Below, piece after piece: positions 22,599-28,881 of a stretch of 46,276 bases of DNA. Origin of the DNA: a virus; the IMG/VR virus record IMGVR_UViG_3300046557_000129, positions 1 to 46,276 of that record; one strand, 5' to 3'. The notes beneath the pieces were generated by a model, which worked only from the letters and a program-made list of their open reading frames with translations, made no database searches and was not told the DNA's origin. Positions within the stretch are counted from its first letter, which is position 1. Each line of letters opens with the position of its first letter. Both the position numbers and the translations under genes were made by a program.

Positions 22599-25031
22599 AT
22601 GCTCCCATCAGCGTTGGCGCCCTTGGCCTCGTGGCCACAATTCGTCGTTTGGCGACTAGAAAATAGACCGGGAAGCGAAAAACCTACTAAGGTTCCGTAC
22701 TCCCCGGTCCACGGCAGAAAAGCCTCCTCCACCAATCCCGCCGATTGGGGAACATATGAACAGGCGATCGCTTTTCAAGCCCGCGAACCGGTCAATGGCG
22801 TCGGCTTCGTCTTCACCGCTCTAGATCCCTTCTTCTTCCTTGATATCGACGGCGCGCTCGTTAACGGCGCGTGGTCACAGCTTGCCCAAGAGATGTGCGC
22901 CCGCCTATCTGGCGCGGCCGTTGAAGTCTCCCAATCCGGCGCAGGTCTCCACATCATCGGCTCCGGTGCGGTTCCTCCTGAACACGCCAACCGCAACATA
23001 CCGTTGGGCCTCGAGTTCTACACCAAGGAGCGGTTCGTCGCGCTTACCGGTTCGCATGCCTCTGGTAGTGTCTCGGCTGATGTATCGGCCGCATTGCCGG
23101 GCGTAGTCTCGCAATTCTTCTCGCGCGCTACCGCTGGCGTCTCAACCGAGTGGACAACCGCACCCGTGCCGGAATGGAATGGGTATGCCGATGACGGCGA
23201 ACTCCTCGAGCGAGCGCTCGCCAGCGGTAAGAACAACGCCGCATCGGTCATGGGCGGCGCGGGCGATCCAACCTTTGCCGATCTGTTCACCGCCAATACC
23301 GACGTGCTTGCGCGTAAATGGCCGCCGAACCCCAATAGCTCCGATCGCTTCGACCATAGCTCAGTTGACCAAGCGTTTGCCAACTCGCTGGCCTTCTGGA
23401 CCGGCAAAGACTGCGAACGGATGGAACGCATCATGCGTCTGTCCGCACTCGCCCGCGCCAAGTGGGATATTCGGGAGACCTATCTCCAGGACACCATCCT
23501 GAATGCCACTGCCTGGACACAACAGGTCTACGTGAAGAAGGAGGATCGGCCGGTCATACCGTTGCCGCCACCCCCGCTTGATGAAGAGGTAGAGGCGGCC
23601 GGGTTCTCTCCGCGTCCCGGTGACGAGTTCATGCTTTCGGGGAAGCAACTCGATCATTTCGCCGGCTGTATCTATGTCGTGGCGCCGAACAAGGTGCTTA
23701 TTCCCGGCGGCGACATACTAGATCAAGCTCGGTTCGATGTAATCTATGGCGGTCACGACTTCGTCATAAGCCGAAATGGTAAGAAGGTAGTCAGCAGCGC
23801 GTTCGAAGCCTTCGCCAAGAACCAGAATTTCACGGCTTCCCGCGCTGACCGGCTTTGCTTCCGCCCGGAATATGGTGCCGGGGGCATCATCGTGGACGGT
23901 GGCAAACGGTTGGCCAATACGTACTATCCGGCCGAGACGGAAGAGACTGAGGGTGACCCAAGCCCGATGATCAATCATATCCATAAGATGCTACCGATCG
24001 GCCATGACGCGGAGCTCCTCCTCACCTATATGGCCAGCGTCAAGCAAAATCCCGGTATGAAAGCGCAATGGTGGCCGATCGTGCAGGGGGCGGAAGGGAA
24101 TTTCAAATCTTTCCTGCTCAAGATTATGGCATTCGCGGTGGGCTCCCACTATAGCCACATGCCTAACATGGAGAAGATGGTCAACGGAAAATCCAACTTC
24201 AATGGCTGGATAGACCGTAAGCTCTTCCTCGGCTTGGATGAGGTATACGCGACGCATCGGCGGGAGTTCTTCGAGGGCTTCAAGACCACTGTGACCAATC
24301 TCTCCCTGCCGATCGAAGGCAAGGGGATCGAGGAAGTGACTGGGGACAATCGCGCCAACGGGTTTATCGTGACCAACTGGCAGGATGGTGTCCCGATCAC
24401 CGGCAAGAACCGTCGATACGCCGCATTCTTCTGCGCTCAACAGACGCCCGAAGATATGGTCCGGGATGGGATGGACGCCGAATATATCCGCAATCTCAAG
24501 GATTGGTTGCTCGGTAGTGGCATCTATGCTGCCTACGGACCCAACTACGGGATGCGCGTGATGAACTGGCACCTTGCCCGCAAGGTACTCGTGGCCGAAC
24601 TGGATCCGGCCCAGCTCGCCATCCGTTGCCCGGATACGAGCTCTACTCAAGCTGCGATAGTCGCCGGCCGTGGCCGCGTGGAACAGGAAGTGCAAGAGGC
24701 GATCGAGGAGGAACGGCCGGGCTTCGCGGGGGGATGGGTATCCAGTATTTACCTGGACAAGCTCATGCGCGATTGTCGCCACAACGTGGCCTTTGCTAAG
24801 CGCCGCGAAATGATGCTGACCCTCGGCTATGATTACCATCCTGCTCTGCACGAGGGTCGCGTCAACAACCCCGTGACGCCGGACGGGGGAAAGCCCCGTA
24901 TTTATGTTCGGGTTGGTTCTATCCAAGCCCGTAATCTGACGGACGCCGCCAGTGTGGCCAAGGCGTATAGCGACGCCCAGACGCGTGCGGCGATCGAGAA
25001 AAGCGCGGCTGGACAAGTCATGTCGAAATGA
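22599..25031 (+). CDS. Primase-polymerase/SF3 helicase, NrS-1 polymerase-like
   Basis: An 810-residue replication protein. The N-terminus resembles archaeo-eukaryotic-type primase-polymerases such as that of phage NrS-1: FFFLDIDGAL (DxD at about 82-84), EVSQSGAGLHIIG (about 109-121) and LEFYTKERFVALTG (about 138-151). The C-terminal half has an SF3-type ATPase: GAEGNFKS Walker A (about 497-504), LFLGLDEV Walker B (about 540-547) and a TNW..G..ITGKNRRYA sensor region. One protein may thus prime and unwind at the origin, beside a separate family A polymerase. The C-terminus is basic/helical. Confidence 0.85.
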   Translation: MLPSALAPLASWPQFVVWRLENRPGSEKPTKVPYSPVHGRKASSTNPADWGTYEQAIAFQAREPVNGVGFVFTALDPFFFLDIDGALVNGAWSQLAQEMCARLSGAAVEVSQSGAGLHIIGSGAVPPEHANRNIPLGLEFYTKERFVALTGSHASGSVSADVSAALPGVVSQFFSRATAGVSTEWTTAPVPEWNGYADDGELLERALASGKNNAASVMGGAGDPTFADLFTANTDVLARKWPPNPNSSDRFDHSSVDQAFANSLAFWTGKDCERMERIMRLSALARAKWDIRETYLQDTILNATAWTQQVYVKKEDRPVIPLPPPPLDEEVEAAGFSPRPGDEFMLSGKQLDHFAGCIYVVAPNKVLIPGGDILDQARFDVIYGGHDFVISRNGKKVVSSAFEAFAKNQNFTASRADRLCFRPEYGAGGIIVDGGKRLANTYYPAETEETEGDPSPMINHIHKMLPIGHDAELLLTYMASVKQNPGMKAQWWPIVQGAEGNFKSFLLKIMAFAVGSHYSHMPNMEKMVNGKSNFNGWIDRKLFLGLDEVYATHRREFFEGFKTTVTNLSLPIEGKGIEEVTGDNRANGFIVTNWQDGVPITGKNRRYAAFFCAQQTPEDMVRDGMDAEYIRNLKDWLLGSGIYAAYGPNYGMRVMNWHLARKVLVAELDPAQLAIRCPDTSSTQAAIVAGRGRVEQEVQEAIEEERPGFAGGWVSSIYLDKLMRDCRHNVAFAKRREMMLTLGYDYHPALHEGRVNNPVTPDGGKPRIYVRVGSIQARNLTDAASVAKAYSDAQTRAAIEKSAAGQVMSK

Positions 25032-25077
25032 GTATGGTATCGGGGCATAAGCAACCCCTCGCTGCATGCAACCCCCT

Positions 25078-25113
25078 AGCCCGCGATCGCCGCCAACCCG
25101 GTCGCGGGCTTTC
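25078..25113 (+). terminator. Terminator after the primase/helicase gene
   Basis: A 9-bp stem (AGCCCGCGA 25078-25086 with TCGCGGGCT 25102-25110) with a 15-nt loop, followed by TTTCAAATT. The T-run is short, so termination may be partial. Confidence 0.75.
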
Positions 25114-25143
25114 AAATTGGCAGGGTAAGTAGTTTTGATACTC

Positions 25144-25212
25144 CCCATCGCATGCTTTCAAGGAGGGGCCATGCGGCTCCGCTAGTAACTAGAAAGACCC
25201 CCATGCGATGGG
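25144..25212 (+). ncRNA. Long branched hairpin with a four-codon open frame
   Basis: CCCATCGCATG (25144-25154) pairs perfectly with 25202-25212; CTTTC (25155-25159) pairs with GAAAG (25192-25196) across an ACCCC bulge. Inside are GGGGCC-ATGC-GGCTCC and CTAG-TAA-CTAG hairpins, a three-way-junction shape. The inner part holds AGGAGG, then ATG CGG CTC CGC and tandem stops TAG TAA (25171-25188). It could be an RNA, a leader-peptide element or a DNA site; no promoter for it is obvious apart from read-through. Confidence 0.45.
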
Positions 25213-25222
25213 CGCCATCCAC

Positions 25223-25250
25223 TTGACCATGGCGTCAATCAGAGTAGTAT
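25223..25250 (+). promoter_or_regulatory. Late promoter candidate with operator copy 6
   Basis: -35 TTGACC (25223-25228), 16-base spacer, -10 TAGTAT (25245-25250). The operator TTGACCATGGCGTCAA (25223-25238) covers the -35; on the minus strand it reads TTGACGCCATGGTCAA. The expected start is near 25257, ahead of the endolysin and packaging genes. Confidence 0.65.
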
Positions 25251-25256
25251 CCCTTT

Positions 25257-25378
25257 CGTAAGACACCAAGCAGGCAACAGAGGGAGCCGGTCATCATGGT
25301 CTAAGCAATAGGGGGACGCCGCTGCAACATGTCCCTTGTAATGGGCCGCTCTTCTCGTGATGGTGAAGGGCGGCTTTT
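25257..25378 (+). ncRNA. Short leader RNA ahead of the endolysin, lambda 6S-like arrangement
   Basis: The promoter at 25223 and the terminator at 25345-25378 would define an RNA of about 120 nt. It has a small GGGAC/GTCCC hairpin and a two-codon frame, ATG GTC TAA at 25296-25304, with GGGAG nine bases upstream. Promoter, short leader and terminator just before lysis and packaging genes is the layout of lambda pR'-tR', where an antiterminator allows read-through. The RNA ends are inferred. Confidence 0.45.
25345..25378 (+). terminator. Leader terminator upstream of the endolysin
   Basis: A 10-bp stem (GCCGCTCTTC 25345-25354 with GAAGGGCGGC 25365-25374, one G-U pair) with a 10-nt loop and TTTT after it. 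It ends 27 bases before the endolysin ATG, so full late expression needs read-through. Confidence 0.75.
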
Positions 25379-25405
25379 CGCGTTTAACACCTTGGAGATA
25401 AGAGA

Positions 25406-26065
25406 ATGGACAGAGCAAAACTATTCACCAGCCTGCGCCCCATCATCGGTAAGCTATCCCAGACACAGGTTGATGGAGTAGGGGCGATCCTGGACGCATG
25501 TGACGAGGAGGGAGTGACTGACCTACGTCACATCGCCTACCTGCTCGCTACACCGATGATCGAGACTGAGAAGAGCACCTATCTGCCTGGCGTGGAGAGC
25601 CTGAACTATTCCAGTGCCTCCCTGACGGCCAAGTTCCCGTCACGCATCACCGCCACGCAGGCGGTCCAATATGGCCGCACGACGCAGCACCCGGCCGATC
25701 AGAAGGCTATTGGCAACATCATCTACGGCGGTCCGTGGGGCAAGGCCAATCTCGGCAATACCGAGGTCGGGGATGGCTTTCTCTATCGCGGGCGTGGGTT
25801 GGTCCAGATCACCGGGCGGCGGCTCTATACGCTCTTCGGCTTCGCGATTAATCCGGACGGTGCCTGTGACCTCGAGGCGGCCGCCGATATCATGGTGCGC
25901 GGTATGCGCGACGGGTTATTCACGGGGAAGAAGTTGTCCGATTACCTGAGTGGGGCAATGCCGGACTGGCGTAATGCCCGGCGCATCGTCAATGGTGTGG
26001 ATCGTGCTGACGATATCGCCGGGTATGCGGTCAAGATCTACGGTGCGTTGAAGGCGGCCGTCTAG
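25406..26065 (+). CDS. Endolysin, glycoside hydrolase family 19-like
   Basis: A 219-residue protein of the GH19 chitinase-like endolysin type that cuts peptidoglycan glycan strands. Visible family features: HIAYLLATPMIETEKST with the candidate acidic residue (about 44-60), and the signature DGFLYRGRGLVQITGRRLY (about 125-145). There is no signal peptide or membrane anchor, so release depends on a holin encoded elsewhere (candidate at 6262). GGAGATAAGAGA precedes the ATG. Its stop shares the CTAG at 26062-26065 with the convergent gene. Confidence 0.88.
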   Translation: MDRAKLFTSLRPIIGKLSQTQVDGVGAILDACDEEGVTDLRHIAYLLATPMIETEKSTYLPGVESLNYSSASLTAKFPSRITATQAVQYGRTTQHPADQKAIGNIIYGGPWGKANLGNTEVGDGFLYRGRGLVQITGRRLYTLFGFAINPDGACDLEAAADIMVRGMRDGLFTGKKLSDYLSGAMPDWRNARRIVNGVDRADDIAGYAVKIYGALKAAV

Positions 26066-26553
26066 AGCCCCATATCGCGCTTGAGTTGGCGGTACGCCGC
26101 CCACTCTTTTTCATATCTTTCTTTAATCCCTGCGGACATTTCCCGAAGAATTAACTGTAGACGCTCTTTCTCCGATTGATCCTCAATAATACGGGGGCGC
26201 CCTACCGGCCGCACAGCCTCTCGCGGGAGCATCTCATGGAGACGAAGGCGCGTCCCTTCCGGATCTCGAAATTTCTGGTCCTCCATAACAAATTCCAGAG
26301 TGTCCAATGAATATTGGGCCAAGCGTTTCCAACTCGCCATATTTATAAGTTGATCCGCGTTGGATGCCTTAGTTGCCACGAGGTCGCGATAGTCATCGTT
26401 ATAATTTATATGACCATCTATAATTATAAAAACCCCCTGACAGATGGCTTTAGATAGTTCGATATTATCTTTTATAATTCCTTTTAAATTTATAGGATTT
26501 CTCCATGTTTTTGAACCAGCCCAATCTCGGTATACATTCAGCGCTACGCCCAT
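26062..26553 (-). CDS. Leftward orphan gene with AT-hook-like motif
   Basis: A 163-residue protein, the only leftward gene in the late half. Its 5' part is AT-rich. The N-terminal half is mixed (VYRDWAGSKTWRNP, IICQ-like hydrophobic core GVFIIIDGHINYN); near residue 115 is RPVGRPRII, resembling an AT-hook, followed by a charged helical C-terminus (EKERLQLILREMSAGIKERYE). No family recognised. GGGAG lies six bases before the ATG. It reads away from an AT-rich inverted repeat that it might bind. Unlike base composition suggests recent acquisition. Confidence 0.65.
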   Translation of the reverse strand: MGVALNVYRDWAGSKTWRNPINLKGIIKDNIELSKAICQGVFIIIDGHINYNDDYRDLVATKASNADQLINMASWKRLAQYSLDTLEFVMEDQKFRDPEGTRLRLHEMLPREAVRPVGRPRIIEDQSEKERLQLILREMSAGIKERYEKEWAAYRQLKRDMGL

Positions 26554-26618
26554 TTCAGTCTCCCTTTACCCCGGTGTGGCAACCCCAAAGCCGGAGCATA
26601 TTTGTTAATTAATACATA

Positions 26619-26646
26619 TGGTTAGAAGATTTACCCCGTCTAACCA
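26619..26646. repeat. 8-bp inverted repeat in the AT-rich zone
   Basis: TGGTTAGA (26619-26626) and TCTAACCA (26639-26646) with a 12-nt centre. No T-run follows on either strand. It lies between the leftward orphan gene and the 16-bp inverted repeat and could be part of the same control or packaging region. Confidence 0.6.
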
Positions 26647-26673
26647 CGACGGTTTCAATCCGTAGTCCAAAAT

Positions 26674-26729
26674 CATAAACGTAAATAATATTAATGTATA
26701 CCCTCTTTAGATAATTATTTACGTTTATG
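26674..26729. repeat. 16-bp perfect AT-rich inverted repeat
   Basis: CATAAACGTAAATAAT (26674-26689) and its exact complement (26714-26729) are separated by 24 bases. It lies about 140 bases before the small terminase gene, where cos, pac or origin sites are often found. Most of the window has no such AT-rich stretch. Confidence 0.8.
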
Positions 26730-26758
26730 TGTGCGCTGTGCGGATAGCGTGTTTGTTA

Positions 26759-26853
26759 GGGGTATTGGGGGTATAGAGTAGTAATAATATAATAAAAACA
26801 ATAGGATAGAATAATACCCCAGAGAGAAAGAGATAGGGGGTATATCGGGGTAT
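26759..26853. repeat. GGGGTAT repeats (four direct, one inverted)
   Basis: Direct copies start at 26759, 26768, 26837 and 26847; an inverted copy (ATACCCC) is at 26814-26820. The direct copies come in two pairs spaced 9 and 10 bp, about one helical turn. They flank a promoter just upstream of the small terminase gene and may bind TerS or a regulator. Confidence 0.7.
26765..26793 (+). promoter_or_regulatory. Promoter for the small terminase gene
   Basis: -35 TTGGGG (26765-26770), 17-base spacer, -10 TATAAT (26788-26793, exact consensus). Transcription would start near 26800. The -35 lies between two GGGGTAT repeats, so a protein bound there would block it. Confidence 0.6.
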
Positions 26854-26865
26854 GTCAGGGTTAAC

Positions 26866-27669
26866 TTGCCAAGAGCGGCTAAGAGCGGTATCCCTGTGGA
26901 TATGAGCGAACCAGTAAAACAAATGCTTACACCCAAGGAAGAAGGTTTTTGCCAATCTTATATTTTAGAGGGCAAGAACAAGGCGGACGCGTATCGAGCG
27001 AATTATGATACGAGCCGGATGAAGGAACAGACCATCTGGACAGAATGCGTTAAATTATCGCGCGTTCCAAAGGTGGCCGCTAGGATCGATGAATTAGCAA
27101 AATCTTGGGAAGACGCGCTGCAAGGCAAGATCTCGATGACCGTGACAAAGCTCCTCGAAACATACATTTCGCTGTCCTTCGCGGACCCCAATGAGCTGAT
27201 ATCGGTGAAGGTTGGCTGCTGCCGATATTGCCATGGCGTCGGCGGTGGCTTCCAATGGCGGGAGCGAGAGTATCTGAAGGAATTGGTAAAGTGGGAAAAG
27301 GCGCCTTCGAGGCATGAGATGCCCGATATTGCAGGGGGTTTCGGGTTCCGTATGGGCACTCCCCCAAACCAAGATTGCGAGGAATGTCAGGGAGACGGCG
27401 TAGAGCGCGTTGTGCCGATGGATACGACGAAGCTCTCCCCCGGCGCCAAACTCCTCTACAGGGGCGCTCAGCGGACCAAGGAGGGCATTAAGATCTTGTT
27501 CGCCGACAAGGACAAAGCGCTCGATCAAATCGGCCGCATGCTAGGCGCGTTTGACGACAAGCTCCGCGTAAACCTAGACGGCAAGATCCAGAACCTCCAG
27601 CTCACAACGGACGATCCGGCTGAAGCATCGCGTATTTACCAAGCGATGCTTGACGGCAAAGCAGATTGA
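26866..27669 (+). CDS. Terminase small subunit, Terminase_2-like
   Basis: A 267-residue DNA-recognition subunit of the packaging motor. The N-terminal domain (LTPKEEGFCQSYILEGKNKADAYRANYD split here as LTPKEEGFCQSY and KADAYRANYD) is the helix-turn-helix part of the family. The middle has two CxxC motifs (CRYCHGVGG and CEECQGDG) that probably bind zinc. The C-terminus would oligomerise. The start is uncertain: TTG 26866 has AGGG five bases upstream; ATG 26902 (255 residues) has no clear site. Its stop lies inside operator copy 7. Confidence 0.85.
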   Translation: MPRAAKSGIPVDMSEPVKQMLTPKEEGFCQSYILEGKNKADAYRANYDTSRMKEQTIWTECVKLSRVPKVAARIDELAKSWEDALQGKISMTVTKLLETYISLSFADPNELISVKVGCCRYCHGVGGGFQWREREYLKELVKWEKAPSRHEMPDIAGGFGFRMGTPPNQDCEECQGDGVERVVPMDTTKLSPGAKLLYRGAQRTKEGIKILFADKDKALDQIGRMLGAFDDKLRVNLDGKIQNLQLTTDDPAEASRIYQAMLDGKAD

Positions 27670-27681
27670 CGCTACGGTCAA
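27650..27681 (+). promoter_or_regulatory. Promoter with operator copy 7 over the -10
   Basis: -35 TTGACG (27650-27655), 17-base spacer, -10 TACGGT (27673-27678), inside TTGACGCTACGGTCAA (27666-27681). The start would be near 27685, exactly at the foot of the hairpin that follows. It starts a cassette of four small genes inside the packaging region. Confidence 0.65.
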
Positions 27682-27686
27682 GTTAG

Positions 27687-27777
27687 GTAGGACGCCGCCC
27701 GGTTCTCCTTGTGGGTGACGGGTTGATTACCGCCGATCGAGAGATTGGAGATAGGCTTCAACTAGCGGGCGTCCTAC
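27687..27777 (+). ncRNA. Structured 5' leader upstream of the Tad2-like gene
   Basis: GTAGGACGCC (27687-27696) pairs perfectly with GGCGTCCTAC (27768-27777), and the next bases extend it with one bulge. Inside, TCTCC (27704-27708) pairs with GGAGA (27747-27751). The 10-bp base would form at the very 5' end of the transcript, and the ribosome-binding box follows nine bases later. It could be a regulatory leader, an mRNA-protecting element or a small RNA; no known riboswitch class is recognised. Confidence 0.55.
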
Positions 27778-27785
27778 CGCCTCAA

Positions 27786-27796
27786 AGGAGTTGGCA
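27786..27796 (+). promoter_or_regulatory. Conserved ribosome-binding box AGGAGTTGGCA
   Basis: An exact copy of the 11-mer, three bases before the ATG at 27800. It decides this start over the in-frame TTG inside the box. Confidence 0.8.
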
Positions 27797-27799
27797 AAT

Positions 27800-28009
27800 A
27801 TGAGAATGGGCGATCAGTTACTTACAGCATTCTACGAAGAGGGTAAATCGATCCGGCGCATGTCTTGGCCAGTAGGTGACTACCTTGACACCGATGGTGC
27901 TGAAGGTGGGACGATTTGGTATTATTGCGCTGAAGAAGATGAGCTAACGGCGGGTTACCGCCTCGGCTATCATGATCTCGGCACCGATGAGTGGGAGATA
28001 ATCCCGTGA
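27800..28009 (+). CDS. Tad2/DUF2829-like small protein, candidate anti-defence gene
   Basis: A 69-residue protein. The N-terminal pattern MGDQLLTAFYEEGKSIRR followed by SWPVGDYL and the C-terminal DLGTDEWEIIP match the layout of the DUF2829 family (about 70-90 residues: A...L..G..I.R..W near the start, D..A.DWE at the end). Some members, Tad2, sequester the signalling nucleotide of the Thoeris defence system; many others are untested. It heads an operator-controlled cassette, a usual place for anti-defence genes. The assignment is by pattern only. Confidence 0.5.
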   Translation: MRMGDQLLTAFYEEGKSIRRMSWPVGDYLDTDGAEGGTIWYYCAEEDELTAGYRLGYHDLGTDEWEIIP

Positions 28010-28203
28010 TCATCAAGCACAAGAAAGAATTGGTTTCGCAGGGGCATTGGTATGAGCGGCTTCCGGTCAATAGGGACGCCGCGCTAGAGACCATCGAAAT
28101 CCAGCGCCAAACGATTGAGCTTCAGCGTGATCATATCCGCGATCTCAATGCCCGCATTGTCAAACTGGAGAAAGAAGCCAATGGGCTTACGTCTCTCCTC
28201 TGA
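28006..28203 (+). CDS. Small coiled-coil protein (65 aa)
   Basis: A 65-residue protein from GTG 28006, overlapping the previous stop (GTGA). Residues about 28-60 form a clear coiled coil (ETIEIQRQTIELQRDHIRDL). It probably forms dimers or pairs with a neighbour. No family recognised. Confidence 0.6.
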   Translation: MIIKHKKELVSQGHWYERLPVNRDAALETIEIQRQTIELQRDHIRDLNARIVKLEKEANGLTSLL

Positions 28204-28675
28204 GTTCCCGATCGGCACGACCGCGCATATCCCCGCGCTCGGTAAAGCGGGGCTTATCGTCGGTCACCCATTCCCCTATTCGCTCGAGGTCAAGATTGGT
28301 CCATGCGAATATCTTGTCTCGACATCTGGAGTTGGCACCATGTCCGCAGAACGACCATACGAGGACGCGCCCCGCGAAGTCCTCGAGCAGCAACTCATAC
28401 GACAAGCGGCGGAGATCGCCAGCATGCTGGCGGAAGCCGAGGGGATGGCGACGGTGGTCGCGGCCCAGATGGAGCTGATCGGTGACTTGCAGTCTACCGC
28501 GCGCCCGCTCCCTGCCAGCGGTCCTATCGTGCCCAAGGAACAGTCTGATGACGAATGGTTTCTTGGGCTGGTCGATCACCTGCAAACTTATCTCAGCCAG
28601 CAATGCGGAAGTCGTGCGCCGCTTCATATCGCCGACGTAGCCTTGCGGGATCTCGTCTCGCATATTCTGGATTGA
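28181..28675 (+). CDS. Hypothetical protein (164 aa) of the terminase cassette
   Basis: A 164-residue protein. A beta-rich N-terminus (IGTTAHIPALGKAGLIVGHP, EVKIGPCEYLVS) is followed by a helical middle (APREVLEQQLIRQAAEIASM) and a helical end. I chose ATG 28181 with GGAGAAAG upstream; it overlaps the previous gene by 23 bases. No family recognised. Confidence 0.6.
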   Translation: MGLRLSSEFPIGTTAHIPALGKAGLIVGHPFPYSLEVKIGPCEYLVSTSGVGTMSAERPYEDAPREVLEQQLIRQAAEIASMLAEAEGMATVVAAQMELIGDLQSTARPLPASGPIVPKEQSDDEWFLGLVDHLQTYLSQQCGSRAPLHIADVALRDLVSHILD

Positions 28676-28881
28676 TGGCGATGGGTCTCACGAACCGCGT
28701 TCTTCAGATAGCCCTTGACCGCCCGCTTATCCTCGAGCCACGCTTGATCGGCCATGATTGCCTATGCGCCAATCTCGAATGGATATGCGGAGAAGCGCAC
28801 GTCACAATCGACTGGTGCGAGGGGCGGATCCGGTATCAGCCGACTGAGTTGTTGGTGTCGAGCGTGAGGCGATTGCAATAG
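28675..28881 (+). CDS. Small hypothetical protein (68 aa)
   Basis: A 68-residue protein, MAMGLTNRVLQIALDRP start, then a short beta-rich Cys-containing part (CLCANLEWICGEAHVTIDWCEG). The four Cys could bind a metal. It overlaps the previous stop (TGATG) and ends right before the TerL GTG. No family recognised. Confidence 0.6.
   Translation: MAMGLTNRVLQIALDRPLILEPRLIGHDCLCANLEWICGEAHVTIDWCEGRIRYQPTELLVSSVRRLQ

Noticed and set aside
23991-25148. A 385-codon leftward open frame opposite the primase/helicase gene
   Set aside because: It is antisense to a gene with clear primase and helicase motifs, has no plausible domains, and is the kind of long antisense frame that GC-rich DNA produces.
26600-26670. 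tRNA-like cloverleaf (GGTTTCAATCC resembles a T-loop)
   Set aside because: The T-stem has only four pairs, the other arm has a 12-nt loop, and no acceptor stem can be formed.
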